Shown in pieces: positions 1 to 5,795 of a stretch of DNA of 7,684 nucleotides. The notes beneath the pieces are model-generated. The model did not search any database. It saw nothing but the letters and a program-made list of their open reading frames with translations, and was not told where the DNA came from. Made by a program: the position numbers and the translations under genes. Position 1 is the stretch's first letter. The number at the start of each line of letters is the position of its first letter. This stretch comes from Pseudomonadota bacterium (lineage in GTDB: Bacteria; Pseudomonadota; Alphaproteobacteria; Rhizobiales; Kaistiaceae): assembly GCA_023433185.1 (NCBI GenBank), contig JAEZEN010000537.1, positions 1 to 7,684 on the forward strand, in the 5' to 3' direction.

Positions 1-40
1 ATGAGCGTCTCGTGGGCGCGGAGATGTGTATAAGAGCCTG
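1..40 (+). other. Residual Illumina Nextera read-2 adapter at contig end (artefact)
   Basis: Positions 7-40 align without gaps to the Nextera read-2 transposase adapter as I know it, with mismatches only at 18, 37 and 39 (31 of 34 identical). The core at 22-36 (AGATGTGTATAAGAG) is the engineered Tn5 mosaic end. Read on the minus strand in the frame of the adjoining ATPase, it gives SYTHLRAHET, a peptide often seen in proteins predicted from adapter-contaminated assemblies. In the library construct an i7 index lies immediately upstream of this adapter, and positions 1-6 (ATGAGC) sit exactly there; from memory they equal the last six bases of index N714. These bases should not be treated as genomic. 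Confidence 0.95.
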
Positions 41-41
41 G

Positions 42-440
42 TTCGTGCGCGCCGCGTCCGCCGAACGCATCGAGCCGGACGAGGGCCAGCATCTCGCCGA
101 CACGGGCCGCGATCCGCTCCCGCGGCCAGCGCTTCAGCCGGAGACTATAGGCGATGTTGTCGAAGACGTTCATGTGCGGGAACAGGGCGCCGCGCTGGAA
201 GACGATGTTGGTCGGGCGGCGGTGGGGCGGCACCCGCGTCACGTCCTCGCCGTTGATCAGGACGGTGCCGCCGGTGGGGACGTCGAAGCCGGCGGCGATG
301 CGGAGCAGTGTCGACTTGCCGCAGCCGGACGGCCCGAGCAGCGACAGGAACTCCTGATCGCGGACTGCAAGGTCGATGTGGTGGAGCGCGACCGCCGCGC
401 CGAAGCGCTTGCTGACGCCGACGATGTCGACCGCCGCCAT
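42..440 (-). CDS. ABC transporter ATP-binding protein, PotA-like (3'-truncated by contig end)
   Basis: This is the cytoplasmic ATPase that would power the importer encoded just upstream. The 133 genuine residues (MAAVDIVGVSKRFG...) contain the Walker A motif GPSGCGKST at residues 36-44 and a Q-loop glutamine at 82 (IVFQ), followed by ALFPHM, typical of the PotA/MalK-type importer ATPases. The sequence breaks off after GAHE at residue 133, where LSGGQ would be expected; residues 134-146 of the open frame are translated adapter. The signature motif, Walker B, the H-loop and the C-terminal TOBE region are therefore absent, about 220 or more residues of a family that usually runs 350-380. The start ATG shares one base with the stop of the upstream permease (TGATG), implying translational coupling. 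The truncation is an assembly effect, not evidence of a pseudogene. Confidence 0.93.
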
Positions 441-1222
441 CACCCGCGCCTCCGGCCGACGAGCTGGGACAGGACGACGAGGGCGACCAGGGCCACCAGC
501 AGAACGCTTGCCAGGGCGTTGATCGAGGGATCGACGCCGCGCCGCATCATGCCCCAGATCAGCACCGGCAGCGTCTGGTCGGAGCCGACGTTGAACCAGG
601 TGACGACGAACTCGTCGAGCGAGAGGGCGGCGGCGAGCAGCGCTGCCCCGAGCACCGCCGGACGGATCAGCGGGAACGTGATGTCGCGGAAGGCGCGGAG
701 CGGCGAGGCGCCGAGATCGCGCGCCGCCTCGAGCACGCTGAAGTCGAAGGCTTCGAGACGGGCATTCATGGTGAGCACGACGAAGGGCAGGCAGACGATG
801 ACGTGACCGAAGGCGGCATTGGTGAGACTCTGGGGCCATCCGGCCAGCTTGAAGACGAAGGTCAGGGCGATGCCGATGATGAGGAGGGGCACGACCGCCG
901 GCAGGAGGCTCGCCGCGCTCAACGCCGAGCGGAGCCGGAGGCTCCGCACCTTGACGAGACCGAAGGCGAAGCTCGCGCCGAGCACGCCGCTTGCGACGGC
1001 CGACACCGCGGCGAGGATGACGCTGTTGCGGAGCGCGGTCGTCATCAGCGGGTTCTCGAAGGCGCGGACGTACCACTCGCTCGACAGGCCCTCGATCGGC
1101 AGCGACAGGCGGGGCGAGTCGGCGAAGGAGAACAGGACGATCACCACCACCGGGATGTAGAGGAAGAGAAGCACGGCGACGACATAGGCGCCGGCCCACA
1201 GGCTCGTCGCGCGCCTCACCAT
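440..1222 (-). CDS. ABC transporter permease 2, PotC-like
   Basis: A 260-residue inner-membrane permease of the spermidine/putrescine (PotC) type. Six hydrophobic segments are visible at about residues 12-33, 67-89, 103-124, 138-152, 186-209 and 235-255. The cytoplasmic EAA loop that contacts the ATPase is well kept: EAARDLGASPLRAFRDITFP at residues 165-184. The segment SLDEFVVTWF near residue 201 resembles the region after the EAA loop in PotC proteins. I chose the ATG at 1222 (MVRRATSLW). The frame stays open upstream to 1663, but that extension is an arginine-rich shadow of permease 1 with no membrane segments. The start lies inside the end of permease 1 (7-nt overlap), with a partial Shine-Dalgarno-like AGGCGGTGA upstream; the stop overlaps the ATPase start by one base. 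PotC proteins are about this length. Confidence 0.93.
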   Translation of the reverse strand: MVRRATSLWAGAYVVAVLLFLYIPVVVIVLFSFADSPRLSLPIEGLSSEWYVRAFENPLMTTALRNSVILAAVSAVASGVLGASFAFGLVKVRSLRLRSALSAASLLPAVVPLLIIGIALTFVFKLAGWPQSLTNAAFGHVIVCLPFVVLTMNARLEAFDFSVLEAARDLGASPLRAFRDITFPLIRPAVLGAALLAAALSLDEFVVTWFNVGSDQTLPVLIWGMMRRGVDPSINALASVLLVALVALVVLSQLVGRRRG

Positions 1223-2100
1223 CGCGTCACCGCCTGCAGGGCGCGCACGACGAGGAAGTAGACGGCGAGGACCGAGGCCATGGTCACGAAGGCGAGGGCC
1301 GCGCCCAGCGGCCAGTTCGAGCCGATACCGCGGAACTGGTCGGCGATCACATTGCCGATCATCACGCCGCTGGTGCCGCCGACCAGGGCGGGCGTCACGA
1401 AATCGCCCGCCGACAGCAGGAAGGCGAAGGCGAAGGCCGTCCGGATCCCCGGCATGGCGAGCGGGATGAGGATGGTGCGGACCAGATGCCCGCCGCGGGA
1501 GCCCAGGTCGCGGGCGACATCGAGGTGCTCGCGGGAGATGTTGGACATCGCGGCATAGAGCGGCAGCACGGCGAGCGGAACGAGCAGGCCGGTCAGCGTG
1601 ACGATGGTCGCGAAGTTGCTGTAGATCAGAAACTCGAGCGGCTCGTCGATGACGCCCATCCACTGCAGCGTCGCGTTGAGAAGACCCTGCTTCCCGAGGA
1701 TCGTCCGCCAGGCATAGATGCGCACCAGATAGCCGCTGAACAGCGAGATCAGCGCCAGCTGCAGAATGAGGTTGGCGTGGCGCGAAAAGACGAAGCGCAT
1801 CGCATAGGCGAGGACGAAGGCGATCGGAACCACGATCGCAGACGTGGCGAGGCCGATCGCGATGGTCCGCAGCAGGAGCGTCCGGTGCAGCGCCGAGCCC
1901 GCGATCCTCACGTAGTTGTCGAGCGTGAAGGCCGGGATGAGGTCGAAGCCCTTCGCCCGCCAGAAGCTGAGGACGAACAGCCCCAGCATCGGCAGCGCGA
2001 AGAACAGCACGTAGTAGGCCGACGCCGGCAGCAGCGGCCTGGCTGCGGCGGCGCCGGTTCCGGCGCCGCCGACCGACGGGTCAGCGGCCACCGTCGTCAT
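1216..2100 (-). CDS. ABC transporter permease 1, PotB-like
   Basis: A 294-residue inner-membrane permease, the expected PotB-type partner of the next gene. It has a short alanine/glycine-rich cytoplasmic N terminus and about six hydrophobic segments near residues 27-47, 79-103, 109-131, 163-185, 219-239 and 264-286. The EAA-type loop is recognisable as SREHLDVARDLGSRGGHLVRTILIPLAMPGI (about 189-219, quoted in two parts: SREHLDVARDLGSRGG and HLVRTILIPLAMPGI). Its EAA triplet is replaced by DVA, while the central DLG and the closing proline are kept. The phrase LVRIYAWRTILG near residue 125 is typical of PotB proteins. The start ATG is preceded by the good ribosome site AAGGGTGAGGC. It lies 23 nt downstream of the binding-protein gene, and its end overlaps permease 2 by 7 nt, so all four transporter genes are likely one transcript. 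Confidence 0.93.
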   Translation of the reverse strand: MTTVAADPSVGGAGTGAAAARPLLPASAYYVLFFALPMLGLFVLSFWRAKGFDLIPAFTLDNYVRIAGSALHRTLLLRTIAIGLATSAIVVPIAFVLAYAMRFVFSRHANLILQLALISLFSGYLVRIYAWRTILGKQGLLNATLQWMGVIDEPLEFLIYSNFATIVTLTGLLVPLAVLPLYAAMSNISREHLDVARDLGSRGGHLVRTILIPLAMPGIRTAFAFAFLLSAGDFVTPALVGGTSGVMIGNVIADQFRGIGSNWPLGAALAFVTMASVLAVYFLVVRALQAVTRW

Positions 2101-2123
2101 GCCTCACCCTTCGTTCGCGGGAA

Positions 2124-3281
2124 TCAGGCGAGCTTGAACGCCTGCCAGGCTTCGATCCAGGCGGACGCCGGCACGATGTCGCCGTCGGCTTCCTGCGGCG
2201 GGAAGACGATCTGGGTGTTGAGGATGCCGCCATCGGCCTGACGCACCACGTCATAGGGATAGATGCTGGTGAGCGCCGGGTCCATGAGGTCGTAGGCCGC
2301 CTCGATCGTGCAGCCCGACCCGAGCTCGGTGGCGATGGCCGCGTTCGCCTCGGGCGAGGCCATGAAGTTCATGAAGGCATAGGCGTTGTCCGGATTCGGG
2401 GCGTCGACGGCGAGCGCGTAGGCGTCTTCCCAGTAATACGTCCCATCCTCGGCCGGCGTGGCGACGGCAAGGTCGACGCCCTTCTCCTTGCCGATCATCG
2501 CCTGGTAGGCCCAGCCGCCCGGCCCCATGGAGGCATCGCCGCGGACCAGCACGTCCGCCATGTCGGCGAAGGACGCCGCAATGGTAACGACGTTCGGCTT
2601 GATCGTGAGGAGGGACTCGATCACGGCCTCGAGCTGCGCCTGCGTCAGCCGGCTCGGATCTTCGATCCCCGCCGACTTGGCGAAGAGCCAGATGTAGCAG
2701 AACGGGTCGTCGAGGATGACGAGTTCGCCCCGGTATTTCGGATCGGCGAAGTCGGTGTACTTGGGGGGTACGCCGTCCCACTTCGCCGGATTGTAGACGC
2801 AGGGCTCGTCGCCCCAGATGAGGGGCACGCCGTAGGTGTTGCCGTCCCTGGTGAGCCACGAGGCGTTCTTGAAGGCCGGGAACAGGCCCTCGGCGTTCGG
2901 GATACGCGACATGTCGAGCGGGGCGAAGAGCTCGGTCCCCGCCTCGAGGATGGCGCGCTGGAAGTCCTTGTTGGGCGTCAGGAGGTCGATCGTCCCGCGG
3001 CCGCCGGTGTTGAAGCGGGTCAGCGCCTCGTCGCCGGACGCCTGGAACTGGGACTGGAGCCGGATGCCGTTCTCCGCGAGGAAATCCCTGGCGACATTGG
3101 CGCCGTCCTCGCCGTCCCAGCCGAAATAGTTGAGGTCGCCGCCGAGCTGCTGGGCGAAGGCGCGCGGAACCCCGCCGAGCATGGTCAGGGCGACGAGGCC
3201 GCCGGTGCCCTGAAGGAAGCGGCGGCGATTCGGGCGCGCATGCAGTTTCGCGTCAAGGACGCTCTTCACGATGTCGTTCAA
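2124..3281 (-). CDS. Tat-exported extracellular solute-binding protein, PotD/PotF-like
   Basis: A periplasmic binding protein that would deliver ligand to the two permeases. With the chosen TTG start it has 385 residues. Residues 18-24 (NRRRFLQ) form a twin-arginine motif, followed by a hydrophobic stretch and a likely cleavage site after AFA (residues 41-43), giving a mature start at QQLGGDLNYFGW. The mature part follows the spermidine/putrescine-binding fold: GDLNYFGWDGEDGANVARDF at the start, TIDLLTPNKDFQRA, then APLDMSRIP, and a WEDAYALAVDAPNPDNAY segment matching the family's hinge-and-pocket region. Several residues expected at PotD ligand positions differ, so the substrate is unclear. 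The TTG at 3281 has a strong GGGGAG site 7 nt upstream; the in-frame GTG at 3296 (390 residues) has none, but is the main alternative. It is the first gene of the transporter operon and diverges from tetR. Confidence 0.92.
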   Translation of the reverse strand: MNDIVKSVLDAKLHARPNRRRFLQGTGGLVALTMLGGVPRAFAQQLGGDLNYFGWDGEDGANVARDFLAENGIRLQSQFQASGDEALTRFNTGGRGTIDLLTPNKDFQRAILEAGTELFAPLDMSRIPNAEGLFPAFKNASWLTRDGNTYGVPLIWGDEPCVYNPAKWDGVPPKYTDFADPKYRGELVILDDPFCYIWLFAKSAGIEDPSRLTQAQLEAVIESLLTIKPNVVTIAASFADMADVLVRGDASMGPGGWAYQAMIGKEKGVDLAVATPAEDGTYYWEDAYALAVDAPNPDNAYAFMNFMASPEANAAIATELGSGCTIEAAYDLMDPALTSIYPYDVVRQADGGILNTQIVFPPQEADGDIVPASAWIEAWQAFKLA

Positions 3282-3287
3282 TGGAAA

Positions 3288-3294
3288 TCTCCCC
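3288..3294 (-). promoter_or_regulatory. Ribosome binding site deciding a TTG start for the binding protein
   Basis: On the minus strand the bases read GGGGAGA, followed by TTTCCA and then TTG. The spacing fits initiation at the TTG at 3281. The competing in-frame GTG at 3296 would lie just upstream of this site and has only CGGGATTCCGCAAC before it, with no purine-rich site. Confidence 0.6.
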
Positions 3295-3314
3295 ACGTTG
3301 CGGAATCCCGTGCT

Positions 3315-3329
3315 CCGGCCGTTCGCCGG
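3315..3329. repeat. Short palindrome CCGGC-5-GCCGG in the divergent intergenic region
   Basis: Five-base arms CCGGC (3315-3319) and GCCGG (3325-3329) surround CGTTC. It lies about 35 bases upstream of the binding-protein start, so it would fall in that gene's leader. Short GC-rich palindromes are common by chance in DNA of this composition, so this is weak on its own. Confidence 0.35.
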
Positions 3330-3359
3330 CCTTGCGGGCTCTGGCCGAGGCTCGCAAGG
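3330..3359. repeat. Hairpin-capable inverted repeat CCTTGCG / CGCAAGG
   Basis: Perfect seven-base arms CCTTGCG (3330-3336) and CGCAAGG (3353-3359) enclose 16 bases. The enclosed bases can extend the stem imperfectly (CTC at 3339-3341 region against GAG at 3347-3349, with bulges). It immediately follows the smaller palindrome and lies in the likely leader of the transporter operon. It could be a transcript hairpin or a protein site; the sequence does not decide. Confidence 0.45.
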
Positions 3360-3374
3360 ACGGACGACGGACAG

Positions 3375-3390
3375 GCCGTGCTGGCACGGC
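3375..3390. repeat. Perfect 16-bp palindrome GCCGTGC-TG-GCACGGC
   Basis: Seven-base perfect arms around TG, spanning 3375-3390, midway between the binding-protein start and tetR. As DNA it has the shape of a dimeric regulator's site; as RNA it would be a short stable hairpin. No T-tract follows on either strand, so it is not a standard terminator. Its centre (TG between arms) has the same two-base spacing as the inverted repeat by tetR, but the arm sequence is unrelated. Confidence 0.5.
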
Positions 3391-3456
3391 TCCGGACATC
3401 GGCCCGGCGCTGCCTCAGGCGGACGCCGCTCCCGGATATCAGGCCTTCACCTGACT

Positions 3457-3476
3457 CTGACTTACTGGTAAGTAAG
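3457..3476. promoter_or_regulatory. Probable TetR-family operator (9-2-9 inverted repeat)
   Basis: The 20 bases CTGACTTACTGGTAAGTAAG form an inverted repeat of nine-base arms around TG, with eight of nine base pairs matching; the inner ACTTAC-TG-GTAAGT is perfect. It is clearly more AT-rich than its surroundings and ends 4 bp before the tetR ATG. A dyad of this size next to a tetR start is the usual arrangement for autorepression. It is about 180 bp from the binding-protein start, so it could also influence a divergent transporter promoter. No convincing -35/-10 pair could be assigned on either strand. Confidence 0.72.
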
Positions 3477-3480
3477 CGCT

Positions 3481-4137
3481 ATGTCAACGAACGCCCCCGT
3501 CCAAAGCCCCGTCACCGGCGCTGCCGAACACGACGCACCGATGCGCGAGCGCATCAAGGCGCTTGCCCTCGACCTCCTCATCCAGAACGGGTATCGCGGG
3601 ATGAGCTTCGGCGACCTCGCCGCCGCCCTCAATACGACCCGCGCCAACATCCACTATCACTTCGGGACCAAGCAGGCCCTCGTCGAGGAGGTGGTGGTCG
3701 GCTATGCCCGGGACACGATCGCCGGCACGGCGGCGGTCTTCGACGCTCCCGATGTCGTCTTCGTCGAGAAGATCGACCGGATCGTCCGCTATTCCCGGGA
3801 GAAATACGCGCGCTACAACCCGCCCGGCACCGAGGGTCGGCCGTGGAGCCTGATCGCCCGCATGCGCCAGGACAGCGGCTTCCTCACGCCGGCAGCCGCG
3901 GCGGCGCTCCAGGCCTTCGCGGAAGAACTCCACGAAGTGATCCTCCGCGCGGTCACCGAGGCCGTACGGCAGGAGGAATTCGTCGCGGACATGCCGGTCG
4001 AGGACGTCGCCCTGCAGCTGTTCAGCATCGCCAACAGCGCCTCGCCGATCACCCAGGATGCCGGCAGCTTCGACCGCCTGGAGCAGCTCTACAGGGGCTT
4101 CACCCGCATCGTCGTCCGCGCCTTCGGCCGGGCGTGA
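3481..4137 (+). CDS. TetR/AcrR-family transcriptional regulator
   Basis: A 218-residue DNA-binding regulator. The N-terminal TetR domain runs from about residue 21 to 67. It includes IKALALDLLIQNGYRGMSF, the recognition helix-turn-helix GDLAAALNTTRANIHYHF (residues 44-61) and the family-typical GTKQALVEEVV. The remainder is a helical ligand/dimer domain with no recognisable ligand signature. ATG 3481 is used because the tail to residue 20 stays open and the likely operator abuts it. However, no clear Shine-Dalgarno site precedes it, and ATG 3541 (residue 21) is a possible alternative start. It is divergent from the transporter operon and convergent with the hydrolase operon, so the transporter is the likeliest target besides itself; this is inferred from position only. 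Confidence 0.93.
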   Translation: MSTNAPVQSPVTGAAEHDAPMRERIKALALDLLIQNGYRGMSFGDLAAALNTTRANIHYHFGTKQALVEEVVVGYARDTIAGTAAVFDAPDVVFVEKIDRIVRYSREKYARYNPPGTEGRPWSLIARMRQDSGFLTPAAAAALQAFAEELHEVILRAVTEAVRQEEFVADMPVEDVALQLFSIANSASPITQDAGSFDRLEQLYRGFTRIVVRAFGRA

Positions 4138-4158
4138 ACCGGGCGGCGCGACAGCCGC
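4138..4158. terminator. Small hairpin in the 21-bp gap between convergent genes
   Basis: GCGGC (4143-4147) and GCCGC (4154-4158) can pair around a six-base loop between the stops of tetR and the hydrolase. A site here would serve both strands. The stem is only 5 bp and there is no T-tract, so a terminator role is tentative. Confidence 0.2.
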
Positions 4159-4965
4159 TCAGGCGTTGGCCGCGAGGAATTCCGAGAGCGCGGCCCGGAA
4201 CTCGGCGGCATGGGCGGCGGGATCCACCGATTTCGAGCTGATGCGGAGGAACGTCGCCTGCGGGATCGTGGCCGCCAGCTCCTCGGCGAAGGCGAGCGGA
4301 TGGATCGTGTCCTCGCTGGTGCCGATGACCAGCGTCGGCACCGCGATGGCGCGCGCTTCGGACTCCGTCACCCCCGGGCCGTCACGGGCGATCGAGCCGA
4401 CGAGCGCGGCCCGCGTAGCGGGGTCATGGCCGGCGAAGGCGCCGCGGAGCGAAGCGAGGTTGCTGGGGGCGTCACGGGCGAGGCGCTTCGCCACCTCCGA
4501 CTGTTCGAAGATCTCGCGGGCGACCGGCAGCGCATGCTTCCTGAGCAGGTCGGCGATCATCTGGAACGCCGCCATGTTGTCCGGCGCCGGCGCGAACATC
4601 CAGGCGGGGCGCGCCAGTACCAGCGCCTTGACGAGATCGGGCCGCCGGACCGCCATGCGGAGCGCGATCGCGGCCCCCATCGATATGCCGCCCATGACCG
4701 CCCGATCGACGCCGCGAGCCTCCGCGAGCGCGGCGATGTCGTCGGTGAAGGTGGCGATCGACAGGGCCGCCAGCGGACCCGAGCGGGAGCCACCGTGGGC
4801 CCGGCACTCGAGCGTCAGCCGCCGGGTGGCGGGAACCGCCGGGTAGATTTCCGCAACCTGCGCGGCATCGCCCCCCAGCCCGTGCTGGAAGAGGACGGCC
4901 GGCCCCTCCCCGTCCTCGACGTAGCGGAGCGCGATGCCGTCGCGCTCGAAGATCCCGTCACTCAT
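4159..4965 (-). CDS. Alpha/beta-fold hydrolase
   Basis: A 268-residue cytoplasmic serine hydrolase with no signal peptide. The oxyanion-hole region is FQHGLGG (26-32) and the nucleophile elbow is GGISMG with Ser95. The acid is probably Asp219 in VIGTSEDTIHP and the catalytic histidine probably His252 near the C terminus (DPAAHAAEF), so the triad is intact. Length and layout are those of small esterases, C-C hydrolases and 3-oxoadipate enol-lactonase-like enzymes; the substrate cannot be read from sequence. Its ATG overlaps the stop of the sugar isomerase gene by four bases (ATGA), so it is translationally coupled to a sugar-catabolic operon. A lactonase or esterase role on a sugar-derived intermediate is a reasonable inference, not shown. 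It is the last gene of its operon. Confidence 0.92.
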   Translation of the reverse strand: MSDGIFERDGIALRYVEDGEGPAVLFQHGLGGDAAQVAEIYPAVPATRRLTLECRAHGGSRSGPLAALSIATFTDDIAALAEARGVDRAVMGGISMGAAIALRMAVRRPDLVKALVLARPAWMFAPAPDNMAAFQMIADLLRKHALPVAREIFEQSEVAKRLARDAPSNLASLRGAFAGHDPATRAALVGSIARDGPGVTESEARAIAVPTLVIGTSEDTIHPLAFAEELAATIPQATFLRISSKSVDPAAHAAEFRAALSEFLAANA

Positions 4966-5795
4966 GACCCGGTCTCCATCAGCATGCGCCGGAGGAACGC
5001 CCCGACGCCCGGTGCCTCGTCCGCCGCCAGTCCGTGCGTCACCAGTGGCCCGTCGAAGCCGGTGCCGCGCAGGGCCCCGAGATAGTGGCGGTAGTCGAGC
5101 ACCCCCTGCCCGGCCGCGATGAATTCACCCTCGGGTGTGCGGTCCTTGGCATGCGCCATGGCGATGCGGTCGGCGAGAAGGTCGACGGCCGACGAGACGA
5201 TATCGCGCTGCGCGGCGATCGGCACGGCCTCAAAGAGATTGGCCGCGTCGAGCACGATCCGCAGCCGCGGGCTCCGCATCTCGTCGATCAGCCGCCGTGC
5301 CGCGGCGGCGGACGACACGACATTGGCGAGCTCGGGCTCGATGCCGAGGTCGATGTCCGCTGCCTCGGCCGTCGCAATCGCCACCGCCATCGACGCGCAG
5401 AGGTCGCGCCAGGCTTCGGGCGATCCGTTCTCGGGATGGGCGCGCCACATGTCGTCCGGGTCTCGCGTGCCGGTGCAGAGCGTGACGAGCCGCGTGCCGA
5501 TCGCCGGCGCCGCAGCGATGACGACGCCGAGGCGCCGCAGCCCGTCGGCCCGCACCCCCGGGTCGGGATGGATCAGGTTGCAGGTGCCCGACAGCGCGAC
5601 GATGCCGACGCCCGCCGCCTCCGATGCCGCGCGGACGGCAGTGGAGGTCTCCGGCGGAATCGCATCGGGCATCGACGGCAGGCCGGAGCACGCCATGTTG
5701 TACTGCGCGACGCCGTAGCCGGCGCCCGCCACCGCGCCGAGCACGGTCGCGGGATCGCTGCCCGGGAAGGTCTTGGCGAAGATGCCGATCTGCAT
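4962..5795 (-). CDS. Sugar phosphate isomerase/epimerase (TIM barrel, AP_endonuc_2 family)
   Basis: A 277-residue TIM-barrel enzyme of the xylose-isomerase-like superfamily, which also includes IolE and many sugar epimerases. Probable metal or substrate ligands are Glu153/Glu155 (LGIEPE), Asp183 in VLDAANLF and His215 in MAHAKD; GQGVLDY at about 229-235 is also family-typical. Where many members carry a fourth ligand glutamate near the C terminus, this protein reads GPLVTHGL (250-257 region) with His254. The N terminus MQIGIFAKTFPG forms the first strand. I used ATG 5795: the frame is open further upstream to 6404, but that part is an arginine-rich shadow of the dehydrogenase. The start shares one base with the dehydrogenase stop (TGATG) and the stop overlaps the hydrolase start by four bases. 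Exact substrate unknown. Confidence 0.92.
   Translation of the reverse strand: MQIGIFAKTFPGSDPATVLGAVAGAGYGVAQYNMACSGLPSMPDAIPPETSTAVRAASEAAGVGIVALSGTCNLIHPDPGVRADGLRRLGVVIAAAPAIGTRLVTLCTGTRDPDDMWRAHPENGSPEAWRDLCASMAVAIATAEAADIDLGIEPELANVVSSAAAARRLIDEMRSPRLRIVLDAANLFEAVPIAAQRDIVSSAVDLLADRIAMAHAKDRTPEGEFIAAGQGVLDYRHYLGALRGTGFDGPLVTHGLAADEAPGVGAFLRRMLMETGS

Noticed and set aside
7..40. A natural Tn5/IS50 end marking a transposon insertion
   Set aside because: The flanking bases match the full Illumina adapter beyond the mosaic end. The mosaic end is an engineered hybrid, there is no transposase, and it sits exactly at the contig terminus.
12..806. A 264-residue plus-strand open frame at the contig start
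   Set aside because: It begins in adapter sequence and runs antisense to the ATPase and permease 2, with no recognisable domain.
440..1663. A 407-residue form of permease 2
   Set aside because: The first 147 codons overlap permease 1 in another frame and give arginine/proline-rich sequence without membrane segments. The PotC-like protein begins at 1222.
1486..2241. A plus-strand open frame opposite permease 1
   Set aside because: Charged, low-information translation (many Arg, Glu, Asp, Gln), antisense to a clear membrane protein. A GC-driven shadow.
3282..3480. A sigma-70 promoter pair for tetR or the transporter
   Set aside because: Candidate hexamers (for example TTCACC at 3446 with TAAGTA at 3469) match the consensus too poorly to call.
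4210..5085. A plus-strand open frame opposite the hydrolase
   Set aside because: Antisense to an alpha/beta hydrolase with an intact triad. The translation has no motif and is Arg/Gly-rich.
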